A stretch of 64,000 nucleotides of DNA from Methanococcoides vulcani (GCF_900111645.1 NZ_FOHQ01000007.1:1-64000); one strand, 5' to 3'. Numbered from the stretch's first letter, positions 7,684-16,809 are shown. The notes: generated by a model not told the origin, from the sequence alone. Translations and numbers: made by a program.

Positions 7684-8387
7684 AAGTGTGACCTCCTGTA
7701 ATCGACAGGGTCTACTACACCGCCGATAAGGATCATTGCGGAACGTATGATGCCTTCATCCTTTACCTTCTGTGCAATGTCCGCGACTGTGCCATAAACG
7801 ATCTTCTGGTCGGGCCAGGATGCGTGGAATACAACAGCCACTGGAGTATCATCTGAATACTCGACCTTTTCCATTATCTCTTCTATTTTCTGGGTACCAA
7901 GGAACACTGCCATGGTGGCATTGTGCTTTGAAAGACCTTTCAGATCATCCTCTTCCAGTGTCTTTCCTGCAGGACGTGTGATGATGAGTGTGTCGGAAAC
8001 ACCATTGAGTGTAAGCTGGGTGTCAAGTGCTGCAGCGGTTGCAAATACTGATGATACTCCAGGCACACGTTCTACTGTAATATCGTACTTCTTCAGCTCT
8101 TCCATTTGCTCAACGACGTTACCGTAGAGGGATGGATCCCCACTGTGCAGGCGTACGACCTTCTTTCCTTCCTTAATGGCATCTGCCATCTTCTTCGTGA
8201 TCTCGTCAAGGGTCAGGCCATAACTGTCGACCTTTTCTCCACTGCAGTAGTTGACGACTTCAGGGTTTACAAGTGAACCTGCGTAGACAACAAGATCTGC
8301 TTCTTCCAGTTTCTCGCGTCCAAGAAGTGTGATAAGTTTTGGGTTTCCCGGTCCGGCACCCACAAAAGTAATTACATTATCTGTCAT
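7656..8387 (-). CDS. cbiF: Cobalt-precorrin-4 C11-methyltransferase CbiF
   Basis: A SAM-dependent methylase acting at C11 of cobalt-precorrin-4. The 243-residue protein has the canonical N-terminal [16 protein letters not shown], the [11 protein letters not shown] motif specific to CbiF/Cob[15 protein letters not shown], the [14 protein letters not shown] substrate loop and a C-terminal RRSHLYG. Length is normal. It is in the minus-strand cbi operon, 14 bases after cbiL, and its last codons overlap the proposed start of cbiG. Confidence 0.96.
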   Translation of the reverse strand: MTDNVITFVGAGPGNPKLITLLGREKLEEADLVVYAGSLVNPEVVNYCSGEKVDSYGLTLDEITKKMADAIKEGKKVVRLHSGDPSLYGNVVEQMEELKKYDITVERVPGVSSVFATAAALDTQLTLNGVSDTLIITRPAGKTLEEDDLKGLSKHNATMAVFLGTQKIEEIMEKVEYSDDTPVAVVFHASWPDQKIVYGTVADIAQKVKDEGIIRSAMILIGGVVDPVDYRRSHLYGVAQKPL

Positions 8388-8401
8388 TTAAGATGACCTC
8401 T

Positions 8402-9013
8402 TTAGTCCTTTTTCGCATACACGATGCTGAAGTAGTTTCCTTTCTCAGGGATCTCTTCTGAATTCTTGATAATAACTTCCCTGTCAGAGAAGAGTCTCTC
8501 TGCAAAGACAAATTCGTTATAGCCTTCCTTTCTAAAGTCATCCATGATCTCTTTTGGATGGACTGCCTTGAGCCTGATCTTGTGCTTCTTTTCAGATCCA
8601 TCACTGACTTCGAAGGAGCTGTCAACTTCTGCATCAGCTCTTGCAGCAAAAGATGTTATTGAACTTATCCCTGGTACCGTTGAAGTTTCAACATCAGGGT
8701 AATGCTTTTTCATAACACGCTTCAGGTGTGTGAAAGTGGAAAAGAAATTAGGATCTCCGATAAGACCGAAAGCAACAGTTCCGTTCCTTGATTCTTCCGC
8801 AATGATGTCAGCATTCTTCTTCCATACCTCGTTGAGAACATCATAATCCCTCAACATGGGGAAATCCAGTATCTCTGGTGTTACATATGGTTCTACTAGT
8901 TTTGCTGCCATATCTCCAGGTACATACACTTTATCACTGTTCTTGAGAATTTCCACAGCTTTAAGTGTAAGAAGTTTCGGGTCACCTGGGCCAAGTCCTA
9001 CTCCTATCAACAT
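8402..9013 (-). CDS. cbiL: Cobalt-precorrin-2 C20-methyltransferase CbiL
   Basis: CbiL adds the C20 methyl group to cobalt-precorrin-2 using SAM. The 203-residue protein starts with LIGVGLGPGDPKLLTLKAVE and has the family loops FGLIGDPNFFSTFTH and VPGISSITSFAARA. ATG 9013-9011 is chosen because GGAGAT lies six bases upstream; an ATG eleven codons earlier has no such site. It is the second gene of the cbi operon and follows cbiT by about 50 bases. Confidence 0.93.
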   Translation of the reverse strand: MLIGVGLGPGDPKLLTLKAVEILKNSDKVYVPGDMAAKLVEPYVTPEILDFPMLRDYDVLNEVWKKNADIIAEESRNGTVAFGLIGDPNFFSTFTHLKRVMKKHYPDVETSTVPGISSITSFAARADAEVDSSFEVSDGSEKKHKIRLKAVHPKEIMDDFRKEGYNEFVFAERLFSDREVIIKNSEEIPEKGNYFSIVYAKKD

Positions 9014-9066
9014 ATTTCTATCTCCATAATTAAATATAAATGTCACTTATAATGTCAGTTCAGTTT

Positions 9067-9624
9067 TCATTCATTCTGCAGTTTACCTACTACAATATAG
9101 ACCGGGTTCTCTGGTTTGAACATGGTTTCGCCTGTAAGCTCATAACCTCTGGTAATAGTGACGTGGATAACCTCTGAGAATATTCCCAGTTCTTTCATCT
9201 TATTCATCACACTGACCACGGTTTCGATCCTTACCGCGTTAACAACAATTTTTCTTGCCTTTTTCTTATAGAGCACATCCAGTACCTTGGATATGTTCTT
9301 TGTCCCGCCTACAAATGCACAGTCAATGGTTCCTATCTCAGCGTTCTGATCAATAGATTCGGAAGATTCACCACTAATTAGTGTAACGTCCTCAACGCCG
9401 AAGTTCCTGAAGTTCTGTCTTGCAACATCGATAGCTTTTTCTCTCGCATCGATGGCAACTACCTTAAGGCCACGTGCTATCTTTGATGCTTCAATAGAAA
9501 CAGCACCTGTTCCACATCCTACATCATAGAATGTGATCCCATCTTTCAGGTCCATTTTTGATAGTGATATCGCAATGACCTCTGGCTTTGTTGGCCCTCC
9601 GCTTATGTGCAATAGATCTGACAT
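9067..9624 (-). CDS. cbiT: Cobalt-precorrin-7 C15-methyltransferase (decarboxylating) CbiT
   Basis: CbiT methylates C15 and decarboxylates the C12 acetate of cobalt-precorrin-7. The 185-residue protein begins with the diagnostic HISGGPTKPEVIAISLSKM and has a class I methyltransferase SAM site, FYDVGCGTGAVSIEAS, followed by VVAIDAREKAIDVARQNF and DCAFVGGT. It is first in the minus-strand cbi operon, divergent from cbiP. The partner methylase CbiE is not in the window and must be encoded elsewhere, if CbiT works in the usual pair. Confidence 0.95.
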   Translation of the reverse strand: MSDLLHISGGPTKPEVIAISLSKMDLKDGITFYDVGCGTGAVSIEASKIARGLKVVAIDAREKAIDVARQNFRNFGVEDVTLISGESSESIDQNAEIGTIDCAFVGGTKNISKVLDVLYKKKARKIVVNAVRIETVVSVMNKMKELGIFSEVIHVTITRGYELTGETMFKPENPVYIVVGKLQNE

Positions 9625-9700
9625 TTTTCACCTAACTAAAGTAAATTGGAGTTAATTAGATATAGCATAATAAACCTTGTCACATAAAAGGTTGTTGTGA

Positions 9701-11176
9701 ATGAATACTAAAAAACATTTGTTAATACTGGGTACTGCATCTCATGTTGGCAAGAGTGCAATTGTGACTGGTCTTTGTCGCATACTTTCAGCTAACCATA
9801 AGGTTGCTCCCTTCAAAGCACAGAACATGAGTCTTAACTCCTGGATCACACAGGACGGGAAAGAGATCGGCATCGCTCAGGCAATACAGGCGATGGCAGC
9901 AGGTATTGAGCCGACTGCAGACATGAATCCTGTACTGCTTAAGCCCAAAGGGGATCGTGTCTCACAGGTAATACTCCTGGGAGAACCTTATGCTGACAAA
10001 AGTGCAGGCTCATATTATGATTCTATAGAGGACACTCATGAGGTTCTAAGGGGTGCACTTCAACGGCTTGCAGACGAGTATGATCTCATTGTTATGGAAG
10101 GTGCCGGCGGCGCTGCTGAGATCAACCTCTATGAGCGCGATATTGTTAATATCGGAACTGCAAGGCTGACCAATGCGCCTATCATTCTCGTAGGGGATAT
10201 CGAAAGAGGCGGTGTTTTTGCAAGTCTTTATGGTACTATTGAACTCCTGCCTGAGGATGTGCGTAAGAATGTCCGTGGTTTTATCATAAACAAGTTCAGA
10301 GGTGATCCTACTATACTCGAGTCAGGTCTTACTGAAATCGAAGAGCGCACGGGTATTCCTGTTCTTGGTGTTCTTCCACATTTCAAGCTGCGTATTCCAT
10401 CGGAGGACTCTGTATCGATCGGGGACAAGTCTTCGGATGATGCTGGAGTTCATGATATTGATATTGCGGTTATTCACCTTCCCAGAATCTCTAACTTCAC
10501 GGATTTCGAACCTTTGGAGCGTATGGCAAAGGTCCGTTATGTGGACCTGTCCGATGATCTTGGAACACCGGATGCTATCATAATTCCTGGTACAAAGAAT
10601 ACGACCAGTGATCTGCATGATCTCATGGAAAGTGGGATGGGCGAAAAAATAAGGTCCTTTAATGGTAAGATCCCGATACTTGGTATCTGTGGTGGTTACC
10701 AGATGCTTGGAAATTCAATTGTCGATTCCGGAATTGAAGGCGGCGAAACTGCTCGCTATGAGGGTCTTGGGTTGCTGGACATTGAGACCGTGTTCGATGC
10801 ATATGAGAAACGTACCGTTCAGGTAACGAAAACCATTAACGAGTGTGGTCCTATTCTCGGAAGCATAAATGGTGAGGATGTAAAGGGATATGAGATCCAT
10901 ATGGGCATGTCAACATCAAATAGACCTGTTTTCGGAGATGATGGTTGCGCTGATGAAAGTGGTCTTGTGATCGGCACATATCTTCATGGATTATTTGAGA
11001 ACCAGAATATCAGGCATGCTCTTATAAGATATCTGGCTGAAAAGAAAGGTCTGGCCTTTGAAGATGAGGATATTCCTGAGAAGGATCCGTATGACGAACT
11101 TGCTGATGTTATGCGCGAGCGTCTGGACATGCCTCGTATCTATGAAATGCTTGGATTGGATTCTGAAGGTTTCTGA
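9701..11176 (+). CDS. cbiP: Cobyric acid synthase CbiP/CobQ
   Basis: The enzyme amidates side chains b, d, e and g of adenosylcobyrinate diamide using glutamine and ATP. The 491-residue protein joins an N-terminal dethiobiotin-synthetase-like ATPase (ILGTASHVGKSAIVTGLCRI, KAQNMSLNSW, MEGAGGAAEINL) to a C-terminal class I glutamine amidotransferase with the nucleophile in ILGICGGYQMLG and the histidine in GTYLHGLFEN. Length is normal. It is divergent from the cbiT operon; the 76-base spacer is AT rich and must hold promoters for both directions. Confidence 0.96.
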   Translation: MNTKKHLLILGTASHVGKSAIVTGLCRILSANHKVAPFKAQNMSLNSWITQDGKEIGIAQAIQAMAAGIEPTADMNPVLLKPKGDRVSQVILLGEPYADKSAGSYYDSIEDTHEVLRGALQRLADEYDLIVMEGAGGAAEINLYERDIVNIGTARLTNAPIILVGDIERGGVFASLYGTIELLPEDVRKNVRGFIINKFRGDPTILESGLTEIEERTGIPVLGVLPHFKLRIPSEDSVSIGDKSSDDAGVHDIDIAVIHLPRISNFTDFEPLERMAKVRYVDLSDDLGTPDAIIIPGTKNTTSDLHDLMESGMGEKIRSFNGKIPILGICGGYQMLGNSIVDSGIEGGETARYEGLGLLDIETVFDAYEKRTVQVTKTINECGPILGSINGEDVKGYEIHMGMSTSNRPVFGDDGCADESGLVIGTYLHGLFENQNIRHALIRYLAEKKGLAFEDEDIPEKDPYDELADVMRERLDMPRIYEMLGLDSEGF

Positions 11177-11362
11177 TCAGTATTTTTTACTTTCTTTTTT
11201 CGTTTTCTTTCGATTCAGGGTTTAAGTTATAATTCTTCTCCTTTTGTTTTCTGCTGATGTATCCATATTATCAGGTTCAGCAGCGGCTGTGCTATATGTG
11301 TGGGGCCTGATGCGCGATTTGTCTTCTTCATTTAGTTTTGTCTGTATGTAAATTGAATAAAG

Positions 11363-11415
11363 TTTATATACAAAGACATTTGTTATACATTATTGTACAC
11401 AATTATACATTAATG
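11363..11415 (+). promoter_or_regulatory. trp operon promoter with operator-like repeats
   Basis: A TATA box TTTATATA lies at 11363-11370. Downstream, the sequence TTATACATTA occurs twice (11383-11392 and 11403-11412), exactly 20 bases apart, that is two helical turns, and TGTACA lies between them at 11394-11399, close to the expected start of transcription. TGTACA is the known core of TrpY-bound boxes in Methanothermobacter. The arrangement would let a tryptophan-sensing repressor block initiation. The regulator itself is not in the window. Confidence 0.55.
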
Positions 11416-11430
11416 CAAGAAGGTGTCAAT

Positions 11431-12492
11431 ATGAAATATTATCTCCAAAAATTAGTTGATGGTTATGATCTGACAATGGCCGAGGCAGAAGCAGCCATGG
11501 AGCAGATATTTGAGAGTGCAACAGACACACAGATCGGTGCATTTGTAATGGCCATGAAGATGAAGGGTGAAACCCCGGATGAGATCGCAGGGTTTGCAAA
11601 GGCTATGCTAAAAGTGGCCAACATGATATCTCCTGAAGTGCAGGGCACTCTTGTGGATACCTGTGGTACCGGCGGTGATCGTCATAATACTATTAATATT
11701 TCAACAACTGCTGCCATCGTTGCAGCCGCTGCAGGGGTCACTGTAGCAAAACACGGAAATTATTCATTCACATCTCTTTCAGGAAGTGCTGATGTGCTCA
11801 AAGAGCTCGGTATAAAGATCGACCTTGAGCCGGAATATGTGAAAAGGTCAATTGAGGACATTGGCATTGGTTTCATGCTGGCCCCGAAGTTCCATCCTGC
11901 AATGAAAAGGATGGTAGGTCCCAGAAAAGAGCTTGGGATAAGGACAATGTTCAATATCCTCGGTCCACTGACAAATCCTACTGGTGCAAAGTCACAGGTC
12001 ATTGGTGTTTTTGACAGGAAACTTTGCAAGCTTATGGCGGAAGTTCTCTGTAAACTTGGTAAAGAACATGTATTGGTACTCCATGGTGATGGGATGGATG
12101 AGATCAGCACTCTTTCTGAAACATATGTTGCTGAACTCAAAGATGGTGCTGTGACCACATATACAATAAGTCCTGAGGACCTGGGCATCCCAAGAGCTAA
12201 AGCCACAGATATCGTAGGTGGTACTCCGGAAGAGAATGCCGGTGATATCCTTTATATCTTCAATGGCGAAAAAGGTCCTAAAAGGGATATTGTTGTTGTC
12301 AATGCAGCAGCAGCGATCTATGTTTCAGGCATGGCAAATTCCATAAAGGAAGCTATTCCAATTGCAGAAGAGGCAATTGATAGCAAGAAAGCATTATACA
12401 AACTTAAGGAATTCATAGAATTCACATCAGGTAAAAAGGTGGAAAATGCATCACTCAACGCGTGTCAAGGTATGCGGCATGAAGTCTGTTGA
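11431..12492 (+). CDS. trpD: Anthranilate phosphoribosyltransferase TrpD
   Basis: TrpD joins anthranilate to PRPP in tryptophan synthesis. The 353-residue protein has the glycine-rich PRPP loop DTCGTGGDRHNTINIS, the KHGNYSFTSLSGSADVL anthranilate/PRPP site, and FNILGPLTNP. The ATG at 11431 is preceded by AAGGTG; an earlier in-frame ATG at 11338 lies upstream of the TATA box and is rejected. Some 46 bases at the 3' end overlap trpF. It is the first gene of trpDFEG. Confidence 0.96.
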   Translation: MKYYLQKLVDGYDLTMAEAEAAMEQIFESATDTQIGAFVMAMKMKGETPDEIAGFAKAMLKVANMISPEVQGTLVDTCGTGGDRHNTINISTTAAIVAAAAGVTVAKHGNYSFTSLSGSADVLKELGIKIDLEPEYVKRSIEDIGIGFMLAPKFHPAMKRMVGPRKELGIRTMFNILGPLTNPTGAKSQVIGVFDRKLCKLMAEVLCKLGKEHVLVLHGDGMDEISTLSETYVAELKDGAVTTYTISPEDLGIPRAKATDIVGGTPEENAGDILYIFNGEKGPKRDIVVVNAAAAIYVSGMANSIKEAIPIAEEAIDSKKALYKLKEFIEFTSGKKVENASLNACQGMRHEVC

Positions 12493-13120
12493 AGACATAG
12501 ATCTTGCAGTAAGCTCAGGTGCAGATGCTGTTGGTTTCATAACCGATGTTCCTGTGGAGACTCCAAGGAAGATCGATCTCAAGAAGGCAGAAGAACTTGT
12601 TTCTCATGTGCCTTTTTTTGTGGATTCTGTATTGGTTATCATGCCGGAATCTGCCAGTGATGCAATTGACATGATTAATTGCATAGGGCCTGATGTGGTA
12701 CAGATACACAGCACTCTTGATATTGATAACATGAGGTCTGTTCGTGATAATACAGATGTTAAGTTAATTCGTACATTTCATGTTCCTTCCGGGGGCAATG
12801 TACTGGTTAATGAACTTGTTGATGAGGTCAATTCACTTTCATCTGAAGATATTGTCGATGGGATACTGCTGGATTCTTATGTTTCCGGTAAGGTCGGTGG
12901 TACAGGGCAACTCCATGATCTTTCCATAAGCAGGGAGGTTGTAAAACTCGTGGATGTGCCTGTGATCCTTGCAGGTGGTTTGAATGCTGATAATGTTGCA
13001 GATTGCGTAAAGCAGGTCTCTCCTTTTGCTGTGGATACAGCTTCAGGTGTTGAAACTGATGGGAAGAAGGATGCTGAAAAGATAAGGCGTTTTGTAAAAG
13101 AAGTTAGGTGTGCCAGATGA
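12446..13120 (+). CDS. trpF: Phosphoribosylanthranilate isomerase TrpF
   Basis: A TIM-barrel isomerase that performs the Amadori rearrangement in tryptophan synthesis. The 224-residue protein carries the catalytic-cysteine motif VKVCGMKSVEDIDLA, the GADAVGFI strand, the catalytic aspartate in LLDSYVSGKVGGTGQLHD and ILAGGLNADNV. The ATG at 12446, preceded by AAGGTGG, starts within trpD. The gene ends in an ATGA overlap with trpE. Confidence 0.95.
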   Translation: MHHSTRVKVCGMKSVEDIDLAVSSGADAVGFITDVPVETPRKIDLKKAEELVSHVPFFVDSVLVIMPESASDAIDMINCIGPDVVQIHSTLDIDNMRSVRDNTDVKLIRTFHVPSGGNVLVNELVDEVNSLSSEDIVDGILLDSYVSGKVGGTGQLHDLSISREVVKLVDVPVILAGGLNADNVADCVKQVSPFAVDTASGVETDGKKDAEKIRRFVKEVRCAR

Positions 13121-14688
13121 TATCGTTCGATCTTACAAAAGATGAATTCACAGAACTCGTGAATACTTCGGAAAAACCTGCACTTGTGCAGCTTATGGCG
13201 AAAGTTAGGTCGGATTGCACTCCATTGCAGCTATATACTACGTTCCAGAATGAAAATTACTCTTACATGCTGGAATCTGTGGAAAAGGAAAAAAGGCATG
13301 CACGGTTTTCGTTCGTTGGTGCTTATCCTGATATTGTGGTTAAGATCAGTGGACGTAGGCTTACTCTTGAGTATAATATGAACTCTGTACTTATTGACAA
13401 CATCCGTTCAAAGCTGGCTTTTGAATGTGAGAACATTGTGGATGATGGTTCTATTCTGATGGCTGACATAAAGGATGGGTATGATGTGGTGGATGCAATG
13501 CGTGCAGTGTTCCCTACAGCCGATGGAACGATTCTTCTGAATGAAAAAAGGTTTGACAGGCAGACCTTCCTTGGAGGTGCCATCGGGTACAATGGTTATG
13601 ATATGGTGTATGACTGCTGGTTAGACATTGAAAGGGCACACCAGTCAGATGTACCTGATATGCAGTTCATTCTCACAACAAAGACATTCGTTTTTGATCA
13701 CCTGACAGATGAAACCTACATGGTGCTTACTCCGTTTGCAGGTGTGGGTAGTGATCCCGGAAATTTGTATGATAATGCGTTGAATGAAGCGGAAAAAATG
13801 TGCAGATGTCTCCGTGTTGCAGCTGATGTCAGGCTGGGGGAACTTCCTCAGTTGTCTGGCTCATCAGAAGCGGTTTGCAATATGGAAAAGGATGCTTTTG
13901 AAGACGCGGTCAGAGCAGCCAAGCAGCATATCCTGGATGGTGATATCTTTCAGGTGGTACTTTCCAGACGTTATTCAATGGAAATTGAACAAACTCCTCT
14001 GGAACTTTATCGTACTCTCAGGGAGATCAACCCCAGTCCATATATGTATCTGTTCAGTTTCCGCGATCTGAACATTGTGGGTGCAAGCCCGGAGACTCTT
14101 ATGACCGTCCATAAGCGCAAGGTCATAACAAACCCAATTGCAGGCACATGTCCCCGAGGGAAAGATGAAGCCGAGGATGATGAATATGCTGCCAGAATGA
14201 TGTCTGATAAGAAAGAGCGTGCTGAGCATGTTATGCTTGTTGATCTTGGAAGGAACGATGTCCGCATGGTTTCAATGTCTGGTTCGGTCAAGGTCAGGGA
14301 TTTCATGAATGTTGTGAAATATTCTCACGTACAACACATAGAGAGTACTGTTTGTGGGGAGCTTCGACCTGAATGTGACCAGTTCGATGCCACACGTGCC
14401 ATCTTCCCGGCAGGAACTCTCTCAGGTGCTCCAAAAATAAGGGCTATGGAAATAATTGATGAGTTCGAGCCATCGGCAAGAGGGATCTATGGTGGAGGAG
14501 TTGGATATTATTCCTGGAACGGCGATGTGGATACTGCCATTGTCATAAGAACTGTGATCATAAAAGACGGGGTTGCGAATGTGCAGGCAGGGGCTGGTAT
14601 CGTTGCAGATTCCGATCCGACGTATGAATATGAGGAAACAGAACGCAAGATGGCTGCTATGATAGCTGCTATGGGAGGGAAACGATGA
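13117..14688 (+). CDS. trpE: Anthranilate synthase component I TrpE
   Basis: The chorismate-binding enzyme that makes anthranilate with ammonia supplied by TrpG. The 523-residue protein has the N-terminal regulatory region with LLESVEKEKRHARFSF-like sequence (read here as MLESVEKEKRHARFSFVG), then the catalytic half with GDIFQVVLSRRYSM, SPETLM, PIAGTCPRG, DLGRNDVRMV and AGTLSGAPKIRAMEIIDE. The N-terminal LESVE element matches the tryptophan feedback site of the family. ATG 13117 overlaps the trpF stop as ATGA and has AGGTG seven bases upstream; GTG 13108 is too close to that site. Confidence 0.96.
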   Translation: MISFDLTKDEFTELVNTSEKPALVQLMAKVRSDCTPLQLYTTFQNENYSYMLESVEKEKRHARFSFVGAYPDIVVKISGRRLTLEYNMNSVLIDNIRSKLAFECENIVDDGSILMADIKDGYDVVDAMRAVFPTADGTILLNEKRFDRQTFLGGAIGYNGYDMVYDCWLDIERAHQSDVPDMQFILTTKTFVFDHLTDETYMVLTPFAGVGSDPGNLYDNALNEAEKMCRCLRVAADVRLGELPQLSGSSEAVCNMEKDAFEDAVRAAKQHILDGDIFQVVLSRRYSMEIEQTPLELYRTLREINPSPYMYLFSFRDLNIVGASPETLMTVHKRKVITNPIAGTCPRGKDEAEDDEYAARMMSDKKERAEHVMLVDLGRNDVRMVSMSGSVKVRDFMNVVKYSHVQHIESTVCGELRPECDQFDATRAIFPAGTLSGAPKIRAMEIIDEFEPSARGIYGGGVGYYSWNGDVDTAIVIRTVIIKDGVANVQAGAGIVADSDPTYEYEETERKMAAMIAAMGGKR

Positions 14689-15275
14689 AGGTACTTTTCG
14701 TTAACAACAGAGATTCCTTTGTCTGGAATCTTGTGGACTATGTTTCCATGTTCGAATCTGATACTCTGGTCGTTCCGAACACTATTTCTGTAGATGAGGT
14801 CCGGGAAATATCTCCTGATGCAATAGTCATATCCCCAGGTCCGGGAAACCCTGGAAACAGTCGTGATGTCGGAAGTTGCATTGAGATCATCCATGAATTT
14901 GGTGATTCTATTCCGATACTTGGAGTTTGTTTCGGACATCAGGCTATAAATGCTGCTTTTGGTGGAACCATTAATCATTCAAAGGGTGGTCCGGTTCATG
15001 GCAAGGCTTCAATGGTAATACATAATACCTCATCAATGTTCGATGGGATCTCGACCTCATTCTATGCAGGCAGGTATCATTCACTTTCAGTTGACAGGAT
15101 GGCAGATGATCTGGAAATAACCGCACAGGATGAGAATGGTCTTATCATGGGAATAAAGCATAAGGAATATCCGATCTATGGTGTCCAGTTCCATCCGGAG
15201 TCAGTACTGACACCTGAAGGTTTGAAGCTCATTGAAAATTTTCTGAAAATTGCAGGCATGGGGACGAAGGATTAA
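14685..15275 (+). CDS. trpG: Anthranilate synthase component II TrpG
   Basis: The glutamine amidotransferase subunit of anthranilate synthase. The 196-residue protein shows NNRDSFVWNLVDYVS at the N-terminus, the oxyanion strand ISPGPGNPGNS, the nucleophile elbow LGVCFGHQAI, and the catalytic His-Glu pair in GVQFHPESVLTPEG. It starts in an ATGA overlap with trpE. It is the last trp gene here; trpC, trpB and trpA do not follow. Confidence 0.96.
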   Translation: MKVLFVNNRDSFVWNLVDYVSMFESDTLVVPNTISVDEVREISPDAIVISPGPGNPGNSRDVGSCIEIIHEFGDSIPILGVCFGHQAINAAFGGTINHSKGGPVHGKASMVIHNTSSMFDGISTSFYAGRYHSLSVDRMADDLEITAQDENGLIMGIKHKEYPIYGVQFHPESVLTPEGLKLIENFLKIAGMGTKD

Positions 15276-15301
15276 TGTCCATTGGCAGCATGTGAATATG
15301 C

Positions 15302-15847
15302 ATGATCATCGGACTTACTGGAACTCCTGGCACAGGAAAAACCTCTGTTTGCAGGATACTTGAGGGTCGTGGGTATCGTGTTATACACATGAACGACCTT
15401 ATCAAGAATGAACATCTTTACAGTGAGGTCGACGAGGAACGGGATACCGTTGTAGCTGATATGGACAGGGTGCTCTCTCGTGTCTGTGAACTTGTGGGTG
15501 ATGATGAATCTGTGACCATACTTGACAGCCACATGTCCCACTACATCGCTGACATCGTGATCGTGTTGCGTACTGCTCCTTCTGAGCTTAAGAAACGTCT
15601 GGAAGCTCGTAATTATTCTGATCCCAAGGTGCAGGAGAATGTTGAAGCCGAGTGTCTGGATGTGATCCTTGTGGAATCTGTTGAATGGTGTCAGCTAGTC
15701 TATGAAGTGGATACTACTGGCAGAGGTGCTGATGATGTAGCGGAGGATGTTGAACGGATCATCTCCGGTGTTCTTTCAGGAGATGATACTCTTGTTTATT
15801 CCCAATACAAGCCTGGTTCGTTTGACTGGAGTGAAGAGATCTTTTAA
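15302..15847 (+). CDS. Fap7/hCINAP-type adenylate kinase-like NTPase
   Basis: The 181-residue protein has a P-loop at the very N-terminus (GLTGTPGTGKTSVC) and the short helical layout of the archaeal AdK6/Fap7 family, whose members assist small-subunit ribosome maturation and have weak adenylate kinase activity. Other family features are the segment ILDSHMSHYIADIVIVLR, corresponding to the strand before the lid, and LKKRLEARNYSDPKVQENVEAE. The C-terminal GSFDWSEE tail is also typical. It lies 26 bases after trpG and may be read through from it, although a functional link is not evident. Confidence 0.85.
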   Translation: MIIGLTGTPGTGKTSVCRILEGRGYRVIHMNDLIKNEHLYSEVDEERDTVVADMDRVLSRVCELVGDDESVTILDSHMSHYIADIVIVLRTAPSELKKRLEARNYSDPKVQENVEAECLDVILVESVEWCQLVYEVDTTGRGADDVAEDVERIISGVLSGDDTLVYSQYKPGSFDWSEEIF

Positions 15848-16056
15848 AAACGGTATGCTTTATTTTGGATTGGCTTGTCAGGTGTAACTCCATAATATTC
15901 GGTTCTGGCTTTTCCCCATATACATCCATTTTTACCAACGATCTTTAATTCAAGGTTTTGGAGTGCTTTTCCTATGCCATTTCCTGCTCTTGCAGCTCTG
16001 CAAACAGGGCAGTATTTTTCACAGAATATTGGAGCTTTTCCTTTTGATGCTGTCAT
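15844..16056 (-). CDS. Small conserved Cys-containing protein
   Basis: A 70-residue product with three or four cysteines: FCEKYCPVCRAARAG near the N-terminus and NGCIWGKARTEYYG later, followed by VTPDKP. The composition and the CPVC motif suggest a metal- or iron-sulfur-binding mini-protein, but no family function is known to me. It is convergent with the Fap7 gene, overlapping it by four bases, and is preceded by a 200-base AT-rich spacer that would contain its promoter. The motif density makes a chance reading frame unlikely. Confidence 0.6.
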   Translation of the reverse strand: MTASKGKAPIFCEKYCPVCRAARAGNGIGKALQNLELKIVGKNGCIWGKARTEYYGVTPDKPIQNKAYRF

Positions 16057-16259
16057 TTTGCTTCCTCTTTTAGTCCGTTTGATGAAAATTGTGATTTTTT
16101 CATCATCAAAAATTATATGTTACTGTCAGCTAATATATTTGACTGTCATGAATATATACAAAACCGAATGTGATGCATTAATATAACTCTCTTTTTGAAG
16201 ACAAAATTTGATATACTTTTCAATCATTTTAGTTGTAATTATCATAAGGGAGTATTTTT

Positions 16260-16718
16260 ATGAAATTTGCAAAGATAGGAATGGTTTTACTTTTAATTGC
16301 CGTATTGGTGGTGTCGGGTTGTTCTGATTCAGAAGAAAGTCCGGAAGAAGTTTCAGAGATAGCTGAAGACCTGGGTGTGGATGTTATGAGCACATCATTT
16401 GATGATTTTGGTGTGGTTTTCTGTGATCCTGAAACTTCGCAGGATGAAATTGCAGCTCTTGTCGATGAAGAATATAAAGGCAACTTTGTCCAGTGGACAG
16501 GTACTATATCTGCAATTACTGACAATGGTAATTCATATACTGCACAGATCAAACATTGTCCTGATTCGATTTCTGATGCAGGTGTTACGTTCAAGCCAGA
16601 CCAAAATGAAGCTGCATCCCAGCTTATAAAAGGTCAGGAGATCACCTATCTCGGAAGGGTAACACGTTATCAGAAAGGTGTTGGTTTCTGGGTAGAAGAA
16701 GCTTCTATTGTATCCTGA
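16260..16718 (+). CDS. Lipoprotein with OB-fold-like domain
   Basis: The 152-residue protein starts with a lipoprotein signal ending in VVSGC (about residues 17-21), then a short acidic linker SDSEESPEEVSE. The remainder (WTGTISAITDNGNSYTAQIK and ITYLGRVTRYQKGVGFWVEEA) looks like a small beta-barrel of the nucleic-acid-binding OB or tRNA_anti-like type, known in uncharacterised exported proteins. It is probably anchored on the outer face of the membrane. Start ATG has AAGGGAG upstream. Function is unknown. A bidirectional hairpin separates it from nadM. Confidence 0.75.
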   Translation: MKFAKIGMVLLLIAVLVVSGCSDSEESPEEVSEIAEDLGVDVMSTSFDDFGVVFCDPETSQDEIAALVDEEYKGNFVQWTGTISAITDNGNSYTAQIKHCPDSISDAGVTFKPDQNEAASQLIKGQEITYLGRVTRYQKGVGFWVEEASIVS

Positions 16719-16746
16719 GTAACTTAAAAAGTGTTAAACTTATCAT

Positions 16747-16781
16747 GATGGTGGCATTGTGTCACCATCTGTCTGTTTTTT
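16747..16781. terminator. Hairpin between convergent genes
   Basis: GATGGTG (16747-16753) pairs with CACCATC (16763-16769), followed by TGTCTGTTTTTT. It lies between the convergent lipoprotein and nadM genes and can serve the plus strand as a terminator; the minus strand has a weaker T tract. Confidence 0.6.
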
Positions 16782-16809
16782 AATCAAACAACAACAAGTC
16801 TCTTTTTTA

